Shown here one piece after another: positions 48,821 to 58,806 of a stretch of DNA of 64,000 nt. Positions within the stretch are counted from its first letter, which is position 1; every line of letters starts with the position of its first letter. The stretch is from contig NZ_CP021376.1 of assembly GCF_002157875.1 (NCBI RefSeq), forward strand, positions 2,148,501 to 2,212,500, written 5' to 3'. The notes beneath the pieces were generated by a model that saw nothing but the letters and a program-made list of their open reading frames with translations, did no database searches and had not been told where the DNA came from. The position numbers and the translations under genes were made by a program. This DNA is from Oceanisphaera avium (GTDB lineage: Bacteria > Pseudomonadota > Gammaproteobacteria > Enterobacterales > Aeromonadaceae).

Positions 48821-49687
48821 TTAGTTTTTATAAAGCTTAATTAAAGTGGCGGGATCGCGCTCTAAGAACCCCTTGCTGCCATGTTGGCGCATTAGCTGGG
48901 CGGCCAATCCAGACATAGGGACTGCTGTGCCCTGCTGTTTGCTTTGGCTTACCGCCATGTCTAAGTCTTTTAGCAAGGTGCGCACATGCCACTTAGGATC
49001 AGGGTCAGACTCATCGGCCATGAGAGGACCGGTGATCTGCATTGGCTTAGAGTCGGCAAAGCCGCCGGCTAAAGCTTCAGGTATTTTATCTGCCGCCACA
49101 CCGCAAGACTTAGCTAAAGCCATCATCTCGGCCAGCACCATTAAATTACAGCCCACAATCATTTGGTTGCAGACTTTAGTGACTTGGCCAGCGCCAATGG
49201 GGCCCATGTGGGTAGCGCGCTGTGACAGCGGCGCTAAAATAGGCTGAATACGTGCCACATCATCGGCGTCACCGCCACACATAATGGCCAGCGTGCCCTG
49301 CTCGGCACCCACTACACCGCCGGAAACCGGCGAGTCGACCCAATTCATTCCACACGCGGCTTTTAATTTAGCGGCAAAATCACGGGTAGCACTGGGATCT
49401 GAGCTGGAAAAATCCACTAATAGCTGGTCACTACGACCCGACTCTACTATGCCTCCTTCACCAAACACCACGGTTTCTACCACCTCGGTATTGGCCACAC
49501 ACAGTAAAATAATATCAACGCCGGCTACTAACTCTTTAATGCTGCTAGCCACCGTCGCACCTGCAGCTTGCACATCGCCGAGCTTATCGACACTACGATT
49601 CCACACCGTCACTGAAAAGCCTGCCTGTAATAGGCGCTGAGTCATGGGATTCCCCATAAGACCTATGCCAATAAATCCTAACTTCAT
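48821..49687 (-). CDS. NAD(P)-dependent beta-hydroxyacid dehydrogenase (3-hydroxyisobutyrate / tartronate semialdehyde reductase family)
   Basis: 288 aa. The N-terminal Rossmann motif is GFIGIGLMGNPM. The substrate-binding DSPVSGGVVGAEQGTLAIM lies near 117-135, and the catalytic lysine in GAGQVTKVCNQMIVGCN near 171. The family covers 3-hydroxyisobutyrate dehydrogenase, GarR/GlxR-type tartronate semialdehyde reductases and succinic semialdehyde reductases, which cannot be separated by eye. It overlaps the urea transporter gene by 4 nt, so the two are co-transcribed. That pairing hints at nitrogen or glyoxylate metabolism, but this is inference. Confidence 0.85.
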   Translation of the reverse strand: MKLGFIGIGLMGNPMTQRLLQAGFSVTVWNRSVDKLGDVQAAGATVASSIKELVAGVDIILLCVANTEVVETVVFGEGGIVESGRSDQLLVDFSSSDPSATRDFAAKLKAACGMNWVDSPVSGGVVGAEQGTLAIMCGGDADDVARIQPILAPLSQRATHMGPIGAGQVTKVCNQMIVGCNLMVLAEMMALAKSCGVAADKIPEALAGGFADSKPMQITGPLMADESDPDPKWHVRTLLKDLDMAVSQSKQQGTAVPMSGLAAQLMRQHGSKGFLERDPATLIKLYKN

Positions 49688-50528
49688 GATAAATGCTCCT
49701 TATTTGGCATAAATTTATGCTGATAATGGCAAAAAATATGACGCGCACCTAAACACAGCCAACAGGCCAACACAAAGGGCATGGTGAGCATAGGCAGGCC
49801 TGCTTTCAACATAAAGGCGGTCATTAGACCGGCAATAATAGCAGCAGCTATGCTCCAGTTGGGTTTAAACTGATGCCAAAACATAGCGATAGCCGCTAGC
49901 ACACCGTTATAACCGGTTAAACCGAAGTCGATATAATCGGGATTAACCAATAAAAATCCCGCCGTGCCACTGGCCACTACGCCCCCACAAAGGCCCAACC
50001 TAACATACCAATACCCGCCAATAATAAAGCCGCACAGACTAAGGCTGCTGGCACGGTATCGGGTAAGAAAATCACTTGGCCAATGGCCGACAATGAAAAT
50101 TCATAATTATTAGGTACTTCGTCGGCTAGGCGCTGCCCGTTCCAATATAACCAGGGTAAAATTAACAAGTTAAAGGGTAAGGTGTAACAGGGGATCTTAA
50201 TGTACTTATTCCATAGCGCATAGATTAAGCAAGAAAAGCCGCCCAGAATACAAGAAGCGATTAATACCCAAGGCCCAATAGGAGCAAATAGTGCTAACGC
50301 TAAGCCAATTAAGGCCCCGTTAAAGCCATAACACCCTTCGGCTTGTAAAGTAGGATTAAATTTAAGGGCTTGCGCAATGAGTACGCCAGTAAAGGCGCCC
50401 ACTAACATGGCAAGGCCCATAAAAGGCGCGGCCCACAACACACCAACGGTAATTAATAAACCAGCTAACGGACGACTAACAAAGTAGATCTGACTGATTG
50501 CAGCCAGTAATGCAGACAACAGAGCCAT
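49684..50528 (-). pseudogene. Urea transporter (UT/SLC14 family), frameshifted
   Basis: Two overlapping frames make one UT protein of about 280 aa. The first (50528 to 49977) has SRPLAGLLITVGVLWAAPFM, the GCYGFNGALIGLALALF signature and CYTLPFNLLILPWLYW. The second (to 49684) has DFGLTGYNGVLAAIA, the second copy of the family's internal repeat, and LTMPFVLACWLCL. They join if one base is added at the C5 run 49982-49986 (minus-strand G5), giving ...FVGGVVASGTAG.... As written, the second half of the pore is lost. UT proteins are passive urea channels in the inner membrane. No urease genes are in view. A sequencing error is a real possibility. Confidence 0.85.
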
Positions 50529-50692
50529 GACGTGTAAACCCTGAAGAAAAGTTGAGAAACGAGCAGAATTAAAGCAGGAAGCGCGGCTTTTAGCAACAAA
50601 TAAATGTATACAATGTTAATAAATTGTAGCAATAGCGCCGAGTAAAAAATAGGCGTGCTTTAAGCTTAAGCGCCAATGCGGTTATCTTTACG

Positions 50693-50722
50693 CTAGCACC
50701 GAGTGCGAGTACTCGGCGCTAG
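50693..50722. terminator. Hairpin past ilvA
   Basis: CTAGC-A-CCGAGT pairs with ACTCGG-C-GCTAG (one mismatch, loop GCGAGT). It lies 9 nt beyond the ilvA stop on the minus strand. It lacks a clear T run. Confidence 0.55.
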
Positions 50723-50730
50723 TTCTAATG

Positions 50731-52284
50731 CTAATGAGCTAAGAAAAACTCATAAGCGGCATCTTCGGTAACCTCATCCCAGCGATAGCCTAGCTCCAGC
50801 AAATATTGCTCAAAGTAAGCCAACTCTGCATCCGGTAGTTCAAAGGCACAGAGCACGCGCCCAAATTCTGCTCCTTGGTTACGATAATGGAACAAACTGA
50901 TGTTCCAACGCGTTCCTAAGGTATTTAAGAAGCGCATTAGGGCGCCAGGCTGCTCGGGGAAGCGAAAGCTATATAAACGCTCGTGCAAGGACTTAGGCGG
51001 GCGGCCCCCCACCATATAACGCACATGAGATTTGGCTAAATCGTTATCCGTCATATTAGCTACGTCGTAACCGGATTGCTCAAGCTCCATCATGATTTGT
51101 GTTAGCTCACGATCGCCATCACTTAAGCGCACCGAAACCAAGACTGCTGCCTTCTCATCACTGGAATAGCGATAGTTAAATTCGGTGACCATGCGATTAC
51201 CCAACACTTCACAAAAGTCTAAGAAAGCCCCTTTGCGCTCGGGAATAGTCACCGCCAGCAAGCCTTCTCGCTTCTCACCCAGCTCACACCGCTCCGAAAC
51301 ATAACGCAGCGAGTGAAAGTTTACATTAGCGCCACTTAAAATAGCCGTCATCCGAGCATGAGAATAATCCCCCGCCTGACTGTATTTTTTAAGCCCCGCC
51401 AGCGCTAGCGCGCCTGAGGGCTCGGCGATAGCGCGGGTATCCTCAAAGACATCTTTCATGGCGGCACATATTTCATCGGTGGTCACCGTCACCACGCCAT
51501 CTAAATACTGCTGGCACAGTCGAAAGGTCTCGGTGCCGATGCGCTTAACGGCCACGCCATCGGCAAAGGTGCTCACGCGGTCTAGCGAGACAATTTCACC
51601 GGCTTTAAGGGCGGCATTTAGACAAGCGGAGCCTTCGGCCTCCACTCCTATCACCTGAACTTGTGGTAACAGCTGCTTAATATATATCGCCACGCCCGCT
51701 GCCAAACCACCACCACCCACAGGTACAAACACGTGGGTTAAGCGGGTATCTTGCTCTAGTAACTCTCGACCAATAGTACCTTGGCCGGCAATGACGTCGG
51801 GATCGTCAAAAGGTGGGATTAGCGTTAAATGCTGCTCTTCGGCCAGTTTAATACAGTGGGCATACGCTTCATCGAAGTTATTGCCATGCAAGATCACCTT
51901 AGCCCCAAAGCCTCGTACCGAGTCAATTTTAATATCGGGCGTCACTACCGGCATCACTATGGTGGCAGAAATATCCAGCTTAGCCGCAGATAAAGCCACC
52001 CCTTGCGCATGGTTGCCCGCAGAGGCGGCAATCACCCCTGCTTGCAACTGCTCAGTACTTAACTGGGCAATCTTGTTATAAGCCCCTCTTAGCTTAAAAG
52101 AATGCACAGGCTGCATATCTTCACGCTTTAGCGATACCGGATGGCCTAAGCGTTCTGAGATTTTCTTTAATGGCGTCAAAGGCGTCACTCTGGCCGCCTC
52201 ATAAACCGGAGATAACAAAATACGGCGTAAATATTCGCTCGCAGAGCGCAATGCGGCGGCCTCTTTCAGTGCCGATTGGCTCAT
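50731..52284 (-). CDS. ilvA: Threonine dehydratase, biosynthetic
   Basis: 517 aa. The catalytic PLP domain (about 1-325) has the Schiff-base lysine in HSFKLRGAYNKI and a phosphate-binding VGGGGLAAGVA. Two ACT-like regulatory domains (about 340-415 and 430-510) mark the isoleucine-inhibited biosynthetic form. It converts threonine to 2-oxobutanoate, the entry to isoleucine. AGGAGGATAAA, partly the end of ilvD, precedes the ATG one base after the ilvD stop, so translation is coupled. It is the last gene of the ilv operon. Confidence 0.97.
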   Translation of the reverse strand: MSQSALKEAAALRSASEYLRRILLSPVYEAARVTPLTPLKKISERLGHPVSLKREDMQPVHSFKLRGAYNKIAQLSTEQLQAGVIAASAGNHAQGVALSAAKLDISATIVMPVVTPDIKIDSVRGFGAKVILHGNNFDEAYAHCIKLAEEQHLTLIPPFDDPDVIAGQGTIGRELLEQDTRLTHVFVPVGGGGLAAGVAIYIKQLLPQVQVIGVEAEGSACLNAALKAGEIVSLDRVSTFADGVAVKRIGTETFRLCQQYLDGVVTVTTDEICAAMKDVFEDTRAIAEPSGALALAGLKKYSQAGDYSHARMTAILSGANVNFHSLRYVSERCELGEKREGLLAVTIPERKGAFLDFCEVLGNRMVTEFNYRYSSDEKAAVLVSVRLSDGDRELTQIMMELEQSGYDVANMTDNDLAKSHVRYMVGGRPPKSLHERLYSFRFPEQPGALMRFLNTLGTRWNISLFHYRNQGAEFGRVLCAFELPDAELAYFEQYLLELGYRWDEVTEDAAYEFFLAH

Positions 52285-52285
52285 T

Positions 52286-54136
52286 TTATCCTCCTAGTTT
52301 GCTGATATCGCGTACCGCACCTTTATCGGCGCTGGTGGCCAAGGACGCATAAGCTCGTAAAGAAAAAGACACTTCCCGCTGGCGGTCGATAGGCTTCCAG
52401 CCTTGCTCGCCTTTGGCATCCATGGCCGCGCGACGAGCAGCCAGCTCAGCATCGGACACGTCTAACACTATGCTGCGTCCTGGAATATCGATATCGATAA
52501 TATCGCCATTCTCTACCAAGCCAATAGTGCCGCCATTGGCCGCTTCCGGAGAAACGTGGCCAATAGATAAGCCAGAAGTACCGCCAGAGAAGCGGCCATC
52601 GGTGATCAAGGCGCACTGAGTGCCAAGACCCATGGATTTTAAATAGGTAGTCGGATAAAGCATTTCTTGCATGCCCGGACCGCCCTTAGGCCCTTCGTAG
52701 CGGATCACCACTACGTCTCCGGCTTTCACTTCGCCACCTAAAATGCCTTCCACGGCACTGTCTTGGCACTCATAAATACGCGCGGGTCCGCGAAATACTA
52801 AATTTTCATCAGCCACGCCGGCGGTTTTAACGATACAGCCGTCAACGGCAATGTTGCCCGATAACACGGCCAAGCCGCCTTCCAAGCTGTAAGCATGCTC
52901 AAGACTGCGAATACAGCCCTCAGCGCGATCGTCGTCCAGTGTGGGCCAGCGACAGTCTTGGCTAAAAGCTTTAACGGTGCGAATGCCTGCAGGACCTGCA
53001 CGGAACATGGTTTTTACCGCTTCATCTTCGGTGACCATAATATCGTATTTGGCTAATTGCTCGGCCAAGGTCATGCCCATAATGGTGGGCAATTCAGTAT
53101 GCAGCAAACCGGCGCGAGCCAGCTCACCTAAAATAGCCATAACGCCACCCGCACGGTGCACATCTTCCATATGGTATTTAGGCGTAGAAGGCGCCACCTT
53201 ACATAGCTGTGGCACCTTGCGCGATAAGGCATCGATATCAGCCATGGTAAAATCAACGCCCGCTTCATGAGCGGCAGCTAATAGATGCAATACGGTATTA
53301 GTAGAGCCACCCATGGCTACGTCTAATACCATGGCGTTTTCAAAAGCGGCTTTAGTGGCGATGCTGCGCGGCAAAGCGGAGGCATCGTCTTGCTCATAGT
53401 AGCGCTTAGTTAGCTCCACAATACGATGACCGGCAGACTTAAATAGCTGCTCTCGATCCGCGTGCGTAGCCAGCAAGGAGCCGTTCGCAGGCTGTGATAA
53501 GCCTAGCGCTTCGGTTAAGCAGTTCATGGAGTTAGCGGTAAACATGCCTGAGCAAGAGCCACAAGTAGGACAAGCACTGCGCTCAGTTTCTTCACTTTGG
53601 GCGTCACTGACAGTGGGATCAGCACCTTGGATCATGGCATCCACTAAATCGAGCTTAATTAGCTGATCAGATAGTTTAGTTTTACCCGCTTCCATGGGGC
53701 CACCGGAGACAAAAATTACCGGAATATTAACGCGCAGCGCCGCCATCAACATGCCGGGAGTAATTTTGTCGCAGTTAGAAATACAAACCATGGCATCGGC
53801 ACAATGGGCATTCACCATGTATTCCACCGAGTCGGCAATCAAGTCGCGACTAGGGAGACTATACAACATGCCGCCATGACCCATAGCAATGCCATCATCT
53901 ACTGCAATGGTATTAAATTCCTTTGCTACACCGCCCGCCGCTTCAATCTCACGTGCTACTAACTGGCCCATGTCTTTTAAATGCACATGGCCTGGCACAA
54001 ATTGCGTAAAAGAGTTCACTACTGCAATAATCGGCTTACCGAAGTCGCCTTCGGTCATCCCTGTGGCGCGCCACAGAGCGCGAGCACCGGCCATATTACG
54101 GCCATGAGTAGTAGTGGCGGAACGATACTTTGGCAT
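52286..54136 (-). CDS. ilvD: Dihydroxy-acid dehydratase
   Basis: 616 aa from ATG 54136 ([20 protein letters not shown]), the E. coli length; AGGA lies about 8 nt upstream. A longer reading from 54178 adds 14 unsupported residues. The Fe-S cysteines are in [11 protein letters not shown] and [19 protein letters not shown], and the C-terminal [14 protein letters not shown] is conserved. It dehydrates dihydroxy acids to the 2-keto acid precursors of valine and isoleucine. A 170-bp spacer with an inverted repeat separates it from ilvM, where ilvE would stand in E. coli. Confidence 0.97.
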   Translation of the reverse strand: MPKYRSATTTHGRNMAGARALWRATGMTEGDFGKPIIAVVNSFTQFVPGHVHLKDMGQLVAREIEAAGGVAKEFNTIAVDDGIAMGHGGMLYSLPSRDLIADSVEYMVNAHCADAMVCISNCDKITPGMLMAALRVNIPVIFVSGGPMEAGKTKLSDQLIKLDLVDAMIQGADPTVSDAQSEETERSACPTCGSCSGMFTANSMNCLTEALGLSQPANGSLLATHADREQLFKSAGHRIVELTKRYYEQDDASALPRSIATKAAFENAMVLDVAMGGSTNTVLHLLAAAHEAGVDFTMADIDALSRKVPQLCKVAPSTPKYHMEDVHRAGGVMAILGELARAGLLHTELPTIMGMTLAEQLAKYDIMVTEDEAVKTMFRAGPAGIRTVKAFSQDCRWPTLDDDRAEGCIRSLEHAYSLEGGLAVLSGNIAVDGCIVKTAGVADENLVFRGPARIYECQDSAVEGILGGEVKAGDVVVIRYEGPKGGPGMQEMLYPTTYLKSMGLGTQCALITDGRFSGGTSGLSIGHVSPEAANGGTIGLVENGDIIDIDIPGRSIVLDVSDAELAARRAAMDAKGEQGWKPIDRQREVSFSLRAYASLATSADKGAVRDISKLGG

Positions 54137-54210
54137 GCTTAAATTCCTAACAAGGTGAGTAATACAGGCGCCATCCACAAGGCGGCGCCTATCTCTTATC
54201 TATAAAATAT

Positions 54211-54261
54211 ATCGTGGTATGCCTGACGCTGTACGCCATAAGTCAAAAATAAAACCACGAT
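54211..54261. repeat. Inverted repeat in the ilvM-ilvD spacer
   Basis: ATCGTGGT (54211-54218) pairs with ACCACGAT (54254-54261). Inside lies GACGCTGTACG, and nearby GACGTAAAGCGTA, both related to the xerC-yigB repeat at 37489-37563. It occupies the position where ilvE is found in enteric ilv operons and could act as a processing or stability hairpin. Confidence 0.5.
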
Positions 54262-54306
54262 TTATTTTTCCCTTACAGCGGATGACGTAAAGCGTAGGGC
54301 GTTAAT

Positions 54307-54561
54307 TTACGCTATTTTTTTTAGCGCTTGTAACGACTCTTGAACTTGCACCGAGGTGACATCTAACAATTTTTCTAATTGGCGGCTCAGTAACATCACG
54401 GCGCGATCACTGCTTACTAAAAGATTAATAACTAGCTCACTGTCTTGACTAGTCATATCCATTTTCTCGATACGAAAGCCACGGTGGCGAGTTAAGCGCA
54501 GGACTCTTTCTAACACTTCGGGGCGAAACTGGGCGATCACTTGTAGTTGATATTGGTTCAT
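54307..54561 (-). CDS. ilvM: Acetolactate synthase II small subunit
   Basis: 84 aa, a single ACT domain ([33 protein letters not shown] is split here as residues 4-36; key features are RHRGF and the following beta strand [12 protein letters not shown]). It is the short, IlvM-type regulatory subunit of acetohydroxyacid synthase II, which stabilises IlvG and is typically insensitive to valine. The start overlaps the ilvG stop by 4 nt. Confidence 0.94.
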   Translation of the reverse strand: MNQYQLQVIAQFRPEVLERVLRLTRHRGFRIEKMDMTSQDSELVINLLVSSDRAVMLLSRQLEKLLDVTSVQVQESLQALKKIA

Positions 54562-56237
54562 GATTTTTTCTCCATCATCTGGTCATTGGCAACGCCGGGC
54601 GGCACCAAAGGCCAGACGTTTTCTTGCTCAGAAATTCGCACATGCAACAAATAAGCGGAATCTGCCGCCAGCATGCGCGCTATGGCAGGCTCTACTTCTG
54701 CTTTACAGGTAATGGTTTCACCTGGAATATTAAACGCGGCCGCCATCGCCACAAAGTCGGGATTATCGGTCAAGATGGTTTCGCTATAGCGCCCATCAAA
54801 GAACAGCTCTTGCCACTGGCGTACCATGCCTAAGCGCTGGTTATCCAATAACACCATTTTTACCGGTAACTGCGCGCGCTTTAAGGTGCCCAGCTCTTGT
54901 ACGTTCATCATAAAAGAGCCATCGCCCGACACTAACACCGATTGATCTTGAGGCCGTGCTAACTTAGCGCCAACAGCAGCGGGCAAGCCAAATCCCATAG
55001 TCCCTAAGCCTGAGCTGCTTAGGTGATTACGCGGACTGGTAAAGCGCATATGTTGCGCCACCCACATTTGATGCTGCCCCACATCGCAGCTCACCATGGC
55101 ACTGTCGTCCAAGGCATTACTTAATTGATGCAGCATTAAGGGCGCATAAATGGCGTCACCGGGATGGTCATAACGCCATGGGTTATCGGCCTTTAATTGT
55201 TTGCAATGCTCGCGCCAGTCATCAATGGCCAAGCGATTGCCGGTTATTTTATCACTAGCCAGTAAAGGAAGCACTGTGCTTAGCTCAGTATTTATACTGA
55301 CTTGGGCGTGGCGCACCTTCCCAAACTCGGAGGCATCTTTATCAAGGTGAATAATTTTGGCATTTACCGCAAATGAGTCGAGTTTACCGGTCACCCTGTC
55401 ATCAAAACGTGCACCCACCACTAACAGCAGATCACTCTGCTGAACGGCTATATTGGCAGCTTTTGTTCCGTGCATGCCCAACATACCTAAAAATAATTCA
55501 TCGTGGGGATCAAGAGTGCCAATTCCTTTGAGGGTGGTCACCATAGGGATACCCGTTTGGCGAGCGAATTCGCGTAATTCCTCTACCGCATTCGCCATTC
55601 CCACACCCCCGCCTACATATAAAACCGGCTGTTTAGCGGCGGCTAATAACTGCTTCGCTTGGCTAAGCGCCTCGCTATTCACAGGATGAGGTTCGGTATT
55701 AAAAACCGGCGTCGTTTTAGGCTCAACTAAGGCGACTTGAATATTTTTGGGCACATCAATTAGCACAGGTCCTGGGCGCCCTGAACGCGCCACTTCAAAG
55801 GCTTCGGCAATAATGGCACCTAGATCTTCTACGTTTTCTACAAGATAAGAATGCTTAGTACAAGATAGCGACATACCCAATACATCGACTTCTTGGAAGG
55901 CGTCGGTGCCAATAGCAGCCATCGGAACTTGGCCGGTAATAGCGACCAGTGGAATGGAGTCGAGCATAGCATCGGCCAGACCGGTGATCAGGTTAGTCGC
56001 GCCAGGGCCTGATGTGGCCATGCATACGCCTACCTGACCACTGGCTCTGGCATAGCCTACTGCTGCCAGCGCAGCAGCCTGCTCATGACGGCACAGAAGG
56101 TGATCGACGCCGCCATCATAGAGAGCATCATAAAGCGGCATAATAGCGCCACCGGGGTAACCAAAGATTTGGCTTACTCCCTGCTGTTTTAAGGATTGAA
56201 CAATATACTGTGCGCCATTCATGTTAGAGCTGTCCAT
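54558..56237 (-). CDS. ilvG: Acetolactate synthase II large subunit
   Basis: 559 aa, thiamine-diphosphate enzyme. The N-terminal [18 protein letters not shown] and catalytic Glu in [19 protein letters not shown] are followed by the FAD-type middle domain. The TPP motif [19 protein letters not shown]...VLLDN lies near 435-465. It is open throughout, unlike the frameshifted ilvG of E. coli K-12. It makes acetolactate and acetohydroxybutyrate. It is the first enzyme gene of ilvGM-DA and lies behind the ilvL attenuator. Confidence 0.97.
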   Translation of the reverse strand: MDSSNMNGAQYIVQSLKQQGVSQIFGYPGGAIMPLYDALYDGGVDHLLCRHEQAAALAAVGYARASGQVGVCMATSGPGATNLITGLADAMLDSIPLVAITGQVPMAAIGTDAFQEVDVLGMSLSCTKHSYLVENVEDLGAIIAEAFEVARSGRPGPVLIDVPKNIQVALVEPKTTPVFNTEPHPVNSEALSQAKQLLAAAKQPVLYVGGGVGMANAVEELREFARQTGIPMVTTLKGIGTLDPHDELFLGMLGMHGTKAANIAVQQSDLLLVVGARFDDRVTGKLDSFAVNAKIIHLDKDASEFGKVRHAQVSINTELSTVLPLLASDKITGNRLAIDDWREHCKQLKADNPWRYDHPGDAIYAPLMLHQLSNALDDSAMVSCDVGQHQMWVAQHMRFTSPRNHLSSSGLGTMGFGLPAAVGAKLARPQDQSVLVSGDGSFMMNVQELGTLKRAQLPVKMVLLDNQRLGMVRQWQELFFDGRYSETILTDNPDFVAMAAAFNIPGETITCKAEVEPAIARMLAADSAYLLHVRISEQENVWPLVPPGVANDQMMEKKS

Positions 56238-56258
56238 CTGTTAGTACCAAAGCCAATT

Positions 56259-56288
56259 AAAAAAAAACCCCCGAGCTTAGCTCGGGGG
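56259..56288 (-). terminator. ilv attenuator terminator
   Basis: A perfect 9-bp stem CCCCCGAGC (56268-56276) / GCTCGGGGG (56280-56288), followed on the minus strand by nine T. It lies 22 nt before ilvG and 25 nt after the leader peptide stop, the arrangement expected for transcription attenuation. Confidence 0.93.
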
Positions 56289-56313
56289 TTTTACGTTTTG
56301 TCTGTCGGTGAAG

Positions 56314-56406
56314 TTATTTTTCGTCAGACCAAAGTACCCCGAGCGGAGATTTAATAATCACCACTAGGATCACAATAATATTGACGAAGTAAACTAAGAA
56401 ATTCAT
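56314..56406 (-). CDS. ilvL: ilv operon leader peptide
   Basis: A 30-residue reading frame from ATG 56406 to TAA 56314. Sixteen residues are branched-chain (7 Val, 5 Ile, 4 Leu), including the run NIIVILVVIIK. It contains no Thr and one Trp. Ribosome stalling at these codons when charged Val-, Ile- or Leu-tRNA is scarce should prevent formation of the terminator at 56259-56288 and allow ilvGM-DA transcription. GGTGAC before the ATG is a modest ribosome site. Confidence 0.9.
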   Translation of the reverse strand: MNFLVYFVNIIVILVVIIKSPLGVLWSDEK

Positions 56407-56601
56407 GTCACCGATCTCTCAATAGGGGGCTGAGCAAGAACCAACTACTCAAGCAGACCTATACAACTAGCATGATGAACTAGACTAAACAAGACTTTAT
56501 TATATAAAAGAGCCATTCAAGCGGCGCTGAGCTACCGGAAAAGCCAGTTAAAAAAACTACAAATATTTAATTATCAAAAACAAAATATTAGGGAGACTAG
56601 G

Positions 56602-58113
56602 ATGTCACTCGCCGTGGTTTTTGCTCGTGCTAGTTTAGGAATAACCGCTCCTTTAGTGACGGTGGAAGCCCATTTAGCTAACGGCTTGCCGGCATTTAAT
56701 ATTGTAGGCTTGCCAGAGACTAGCGTGAAAGAAGCTCGCGATCGCGTGCGTAGCGCCCTCCTCAACTCAGGCTATGAATTTCCTGCAAGACGGATCACTG
56801 TTAACTTAGCGCCCGCAGATTTGCCTAAAGAAGGAGGACGCTTCGACTTACCCATTGCCATGGCCATATTAGCCGCCTCGGGGCAAATACCTATAGAGGG
56901 ACTAAAAGAGCTAGAGTTTTTAGGGGAGCTGGCATTAACCGGTGAATTACGTGCCATTAACGGCGCTTTACCGGCCGTGCTCGCAGCCCGTGATAGTGAG
57001 CGGGCTCTTATTCTGCCACTAGATAATGCCAATGAAGCAGGGTTGATACAACCTAGTCCCGCAAGACTTGCTAAACATCTACTGGATATTACCGCTTGGT
57101 TACATCATGAAGCCGAGCTTATAACTCCTACCGGTATGAGTGAGCAAGACTGCCAAGAAGATAAAGACTTATGTGAGGTGATAGGCCAAGCAGGCGCTAA
57201 GCGTGCGTTAGAAATTGCTGCCGCCGGACAGCATAATTTATTATTTCTTGGCCCGCCCGGCACCGGAAAAAGCATGCTTGCTAGTCGCTTGCCGGGTTTA
57301 TTACCCGCCATGAGCGAAACAGAAGCCTTAGAAATTGCCGCCATTCGTTCTATTAGTGGTGTGGAGCTAAACCCGAAAAGCTGGCGGTTGCGCGCATTTC
57401 GCCAACCCCATCACTCCTCTTCTGCAGTGGCTCTGGTGGGGGGCGGTAGCATACCGCGCCCAGGAGAAATTTCACTGGCTCACAACGGCATATTGTTTTT
57501 AGATGAGCTTACCGAATTTGAGCGCCGCGTATTAGATGCCTTGCGCGAACCCCTTGAAACACATGTTATTTCTATCGCTCGCGCTGCACGCAGTGTCACC
57601 TTTCCGGCCTGCTTTCAGCTTATTGCCGCCATGAATCCCAGCCCCTGTGGTCATTATCAAGAAGGCTATAGTCGCAGCTCTCCGGAGCAAATTTTGCGCT
57701 ACCTTAATAAAATATCTGGGCCATTTTTAGATAGGTTCGATTTATCGGTAGAAGTGGCGCTACTGCCACCAGGAGAGTTAAGCCGGCCTCGGCCGGCAAC
57801 TGAGACTTCCTCTATTATAAAAAAGCGCGTATTAGCTGCGCGAGCGTTGCAACTCAGCCGGGCCGGGAAAACGAATGCCAGACTCAGTGCGGCGGAGCTA
57901 GAGCGATTTTGCCCACTCACTCAAGGAGATGCCCAGTTTTTAGAGCAAGCGCTGCATAGCATGAAATTATCGATTCGAGCTTGGCATAAATTAATTCGTG
58001 TAGCGCGTACTATCGCTGACTTAGAGCAATCTGCTGACATCAAGCGAGTGCATTTAATTGAAGCGCTGGGTTATCGAGCGATGGATAAATTAATAGCACA
58101 ATTACAGTTTTAA
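56602..58113 (+). CDS. comM: ComM (YifB), Mg-chelatase-like AAA+ helicase
   Basis: 503 aa. The N-terminal ChlI-like domain has NGLPAFNIVGLPETSVKEAR. Walker A is GPPGTGKSMLASRLPGLLP near 216-234, Walker B ILFLDELTEF, and sensor-1 AAMNPSPCGHY. The C-terminal domain is RLSAAELERF and beyond. ComM is a hexameric branch-migration helicase that promotes integration of DNA during natural transformation in gammaproteobacteria. GGGAG lies upstream of the ATG. It diverges from the ilv operon, as in E. coli. Confidence 0.95.
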   Translation: MSLAVVFARASLGITAPLVTVEAHLANGLPAFNIVGLPETSVKEARDRVRSALLNSGYEFPARRITVNLAPADLPKEGGRFDLPIAMAILAASGQIPIEGLKELEFLGELALTGELRAINGALPAVLAARDSERALILPLDNANEAGLIQPSPARLAKHLLDITAWLHHEAELITPTGMSEQDCQEDKDLCEVIGQAGAKRALEIAAAGQHNLLFLGPPGTGKSMLASRLPGLLPAMSETEALEIAAIRSISGVELNPKSWRLRAFRQPHHSSSAVALVGGGSIPRPGEISLAHNGILFLDELTEFERRVLDALREPLETHVISIARAARSVTFPACFQLIAAMNPSPCGHYQEGYSRSSPEQILRYLNKISGPFLDRFDLSVEVALLPPGELSRPRPATETSSIIKKRVLAARALQLSRAGKTNARLSAAELERFCPLTQGDAQFLEQALHSMKLSIRAWHKLIRVARTIADLEQSADIKRVHLIEALGYRAMDKLIAQLQF

Positions 58114-58115
58114 CC

Positions 58116-58143
58116 AGAGCAGACGCTTAACCTCGTCTGCTCT
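58116..58143. terminator. Bidirectional terminator between comM and dsbA
   Basis: A perfect 10-bp stem AGAGCAGACG (58116-58125) / CGTCTGCTCT (58134-58143) with an 8-nt loop, in the 50-bp convergent spacer. An ATTATAATTA tail follows on the plus strand. Confidence 0.8.
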
Positions 58144-58163
58144 ATTATAATTAGCTTGCGAGC

Positions 58164-58766
58164 CTAGGACTCGTCTTTAGTAAGCAAGTACTCAACAATT
58201 TGATAAAAACGCTCTTCTGAGCCTACTTCCCCCATATCGAGTTCATATTTATTTTTTACGATAACGCTAGGCGTACCGTGTACATCAAAGCGCTCGGTGG
58301 CCTTATCGTACTGGCTGATCATGCCATTAAGCATGAAGCTATTAATGACACTATCAAATTTCTTTTCTGATACATCATTCGCTATGAATAAGGCTTTAAT
58401 GTCTGCCATATTGCTGGGCTTTTTCTTCGCCTTTATCATGGCGTCAAATAGCACAGGCGACATAGTATCTTCTACTTTTAACAGCACTGCCGCAGCATAG
58501 GCTCGCTGTAATATAGGACCCATTTCACCACCTAAAAATGCTACCGGTGTTTTCTTCAATTGCATATCTGGAAGGCGCGCTTCTAGCTTTTCCAACATGG
58601 GCTCAAAGGTATAGCAATGCGGACAAACATAAGAAAAAAATTCCACAACTATTGGCTCATTGCTAGCTACGCCCTGTACGACTTTATATTCCACCCCTTC
58701 TTCAAATTGGGCTGCTTGCACCGAGGATAACACCAGAGAGAACAAAATAAATATGTACTTTTTCAT
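58164..58766 (-). CDS. dsbA: Thiol:disulfide interchange protein DsbA
   Basis: 200 aa from ATG 58766; a TTG two codons earlier is less likely. A signal peptide (about 1-18, ending SVQA) leads to a periplasmic thioredoxin fold. The active site is CPHC in FFSYVCPHCYTFEPML, and the cis-proline loop is VHGTPSVIV near 150-160. It introduces disulfides into exported proteins and is reoxidised by DsbB. It follows srkA by 34 nt, the conserved srkA-dsbA pair. Confidence 0.96.
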   Translation of the reverse strand: MKKYIFILFSLVLSSVQAAQFEEGVEYKVVQGVASNEPIVVEFFSYVCPHCYTFEPMLEKLEARLPDMQLKKTPVAFLGGEMGPILQRAYAAAVLLKVEDTMSPVLFDAMIKAKKKPSNMADIKALFIANDVSEKKFDSVINSFMLNGMISQYDKATERFDVHGTPSVIVKNKYELDMGEVGSEERFYQIVEYLLTKDES

Positions 58767-58806
58767 AGTCAATTCCAGTTTATATAAGGCGATTTAAGTT
58801 AAGTAA

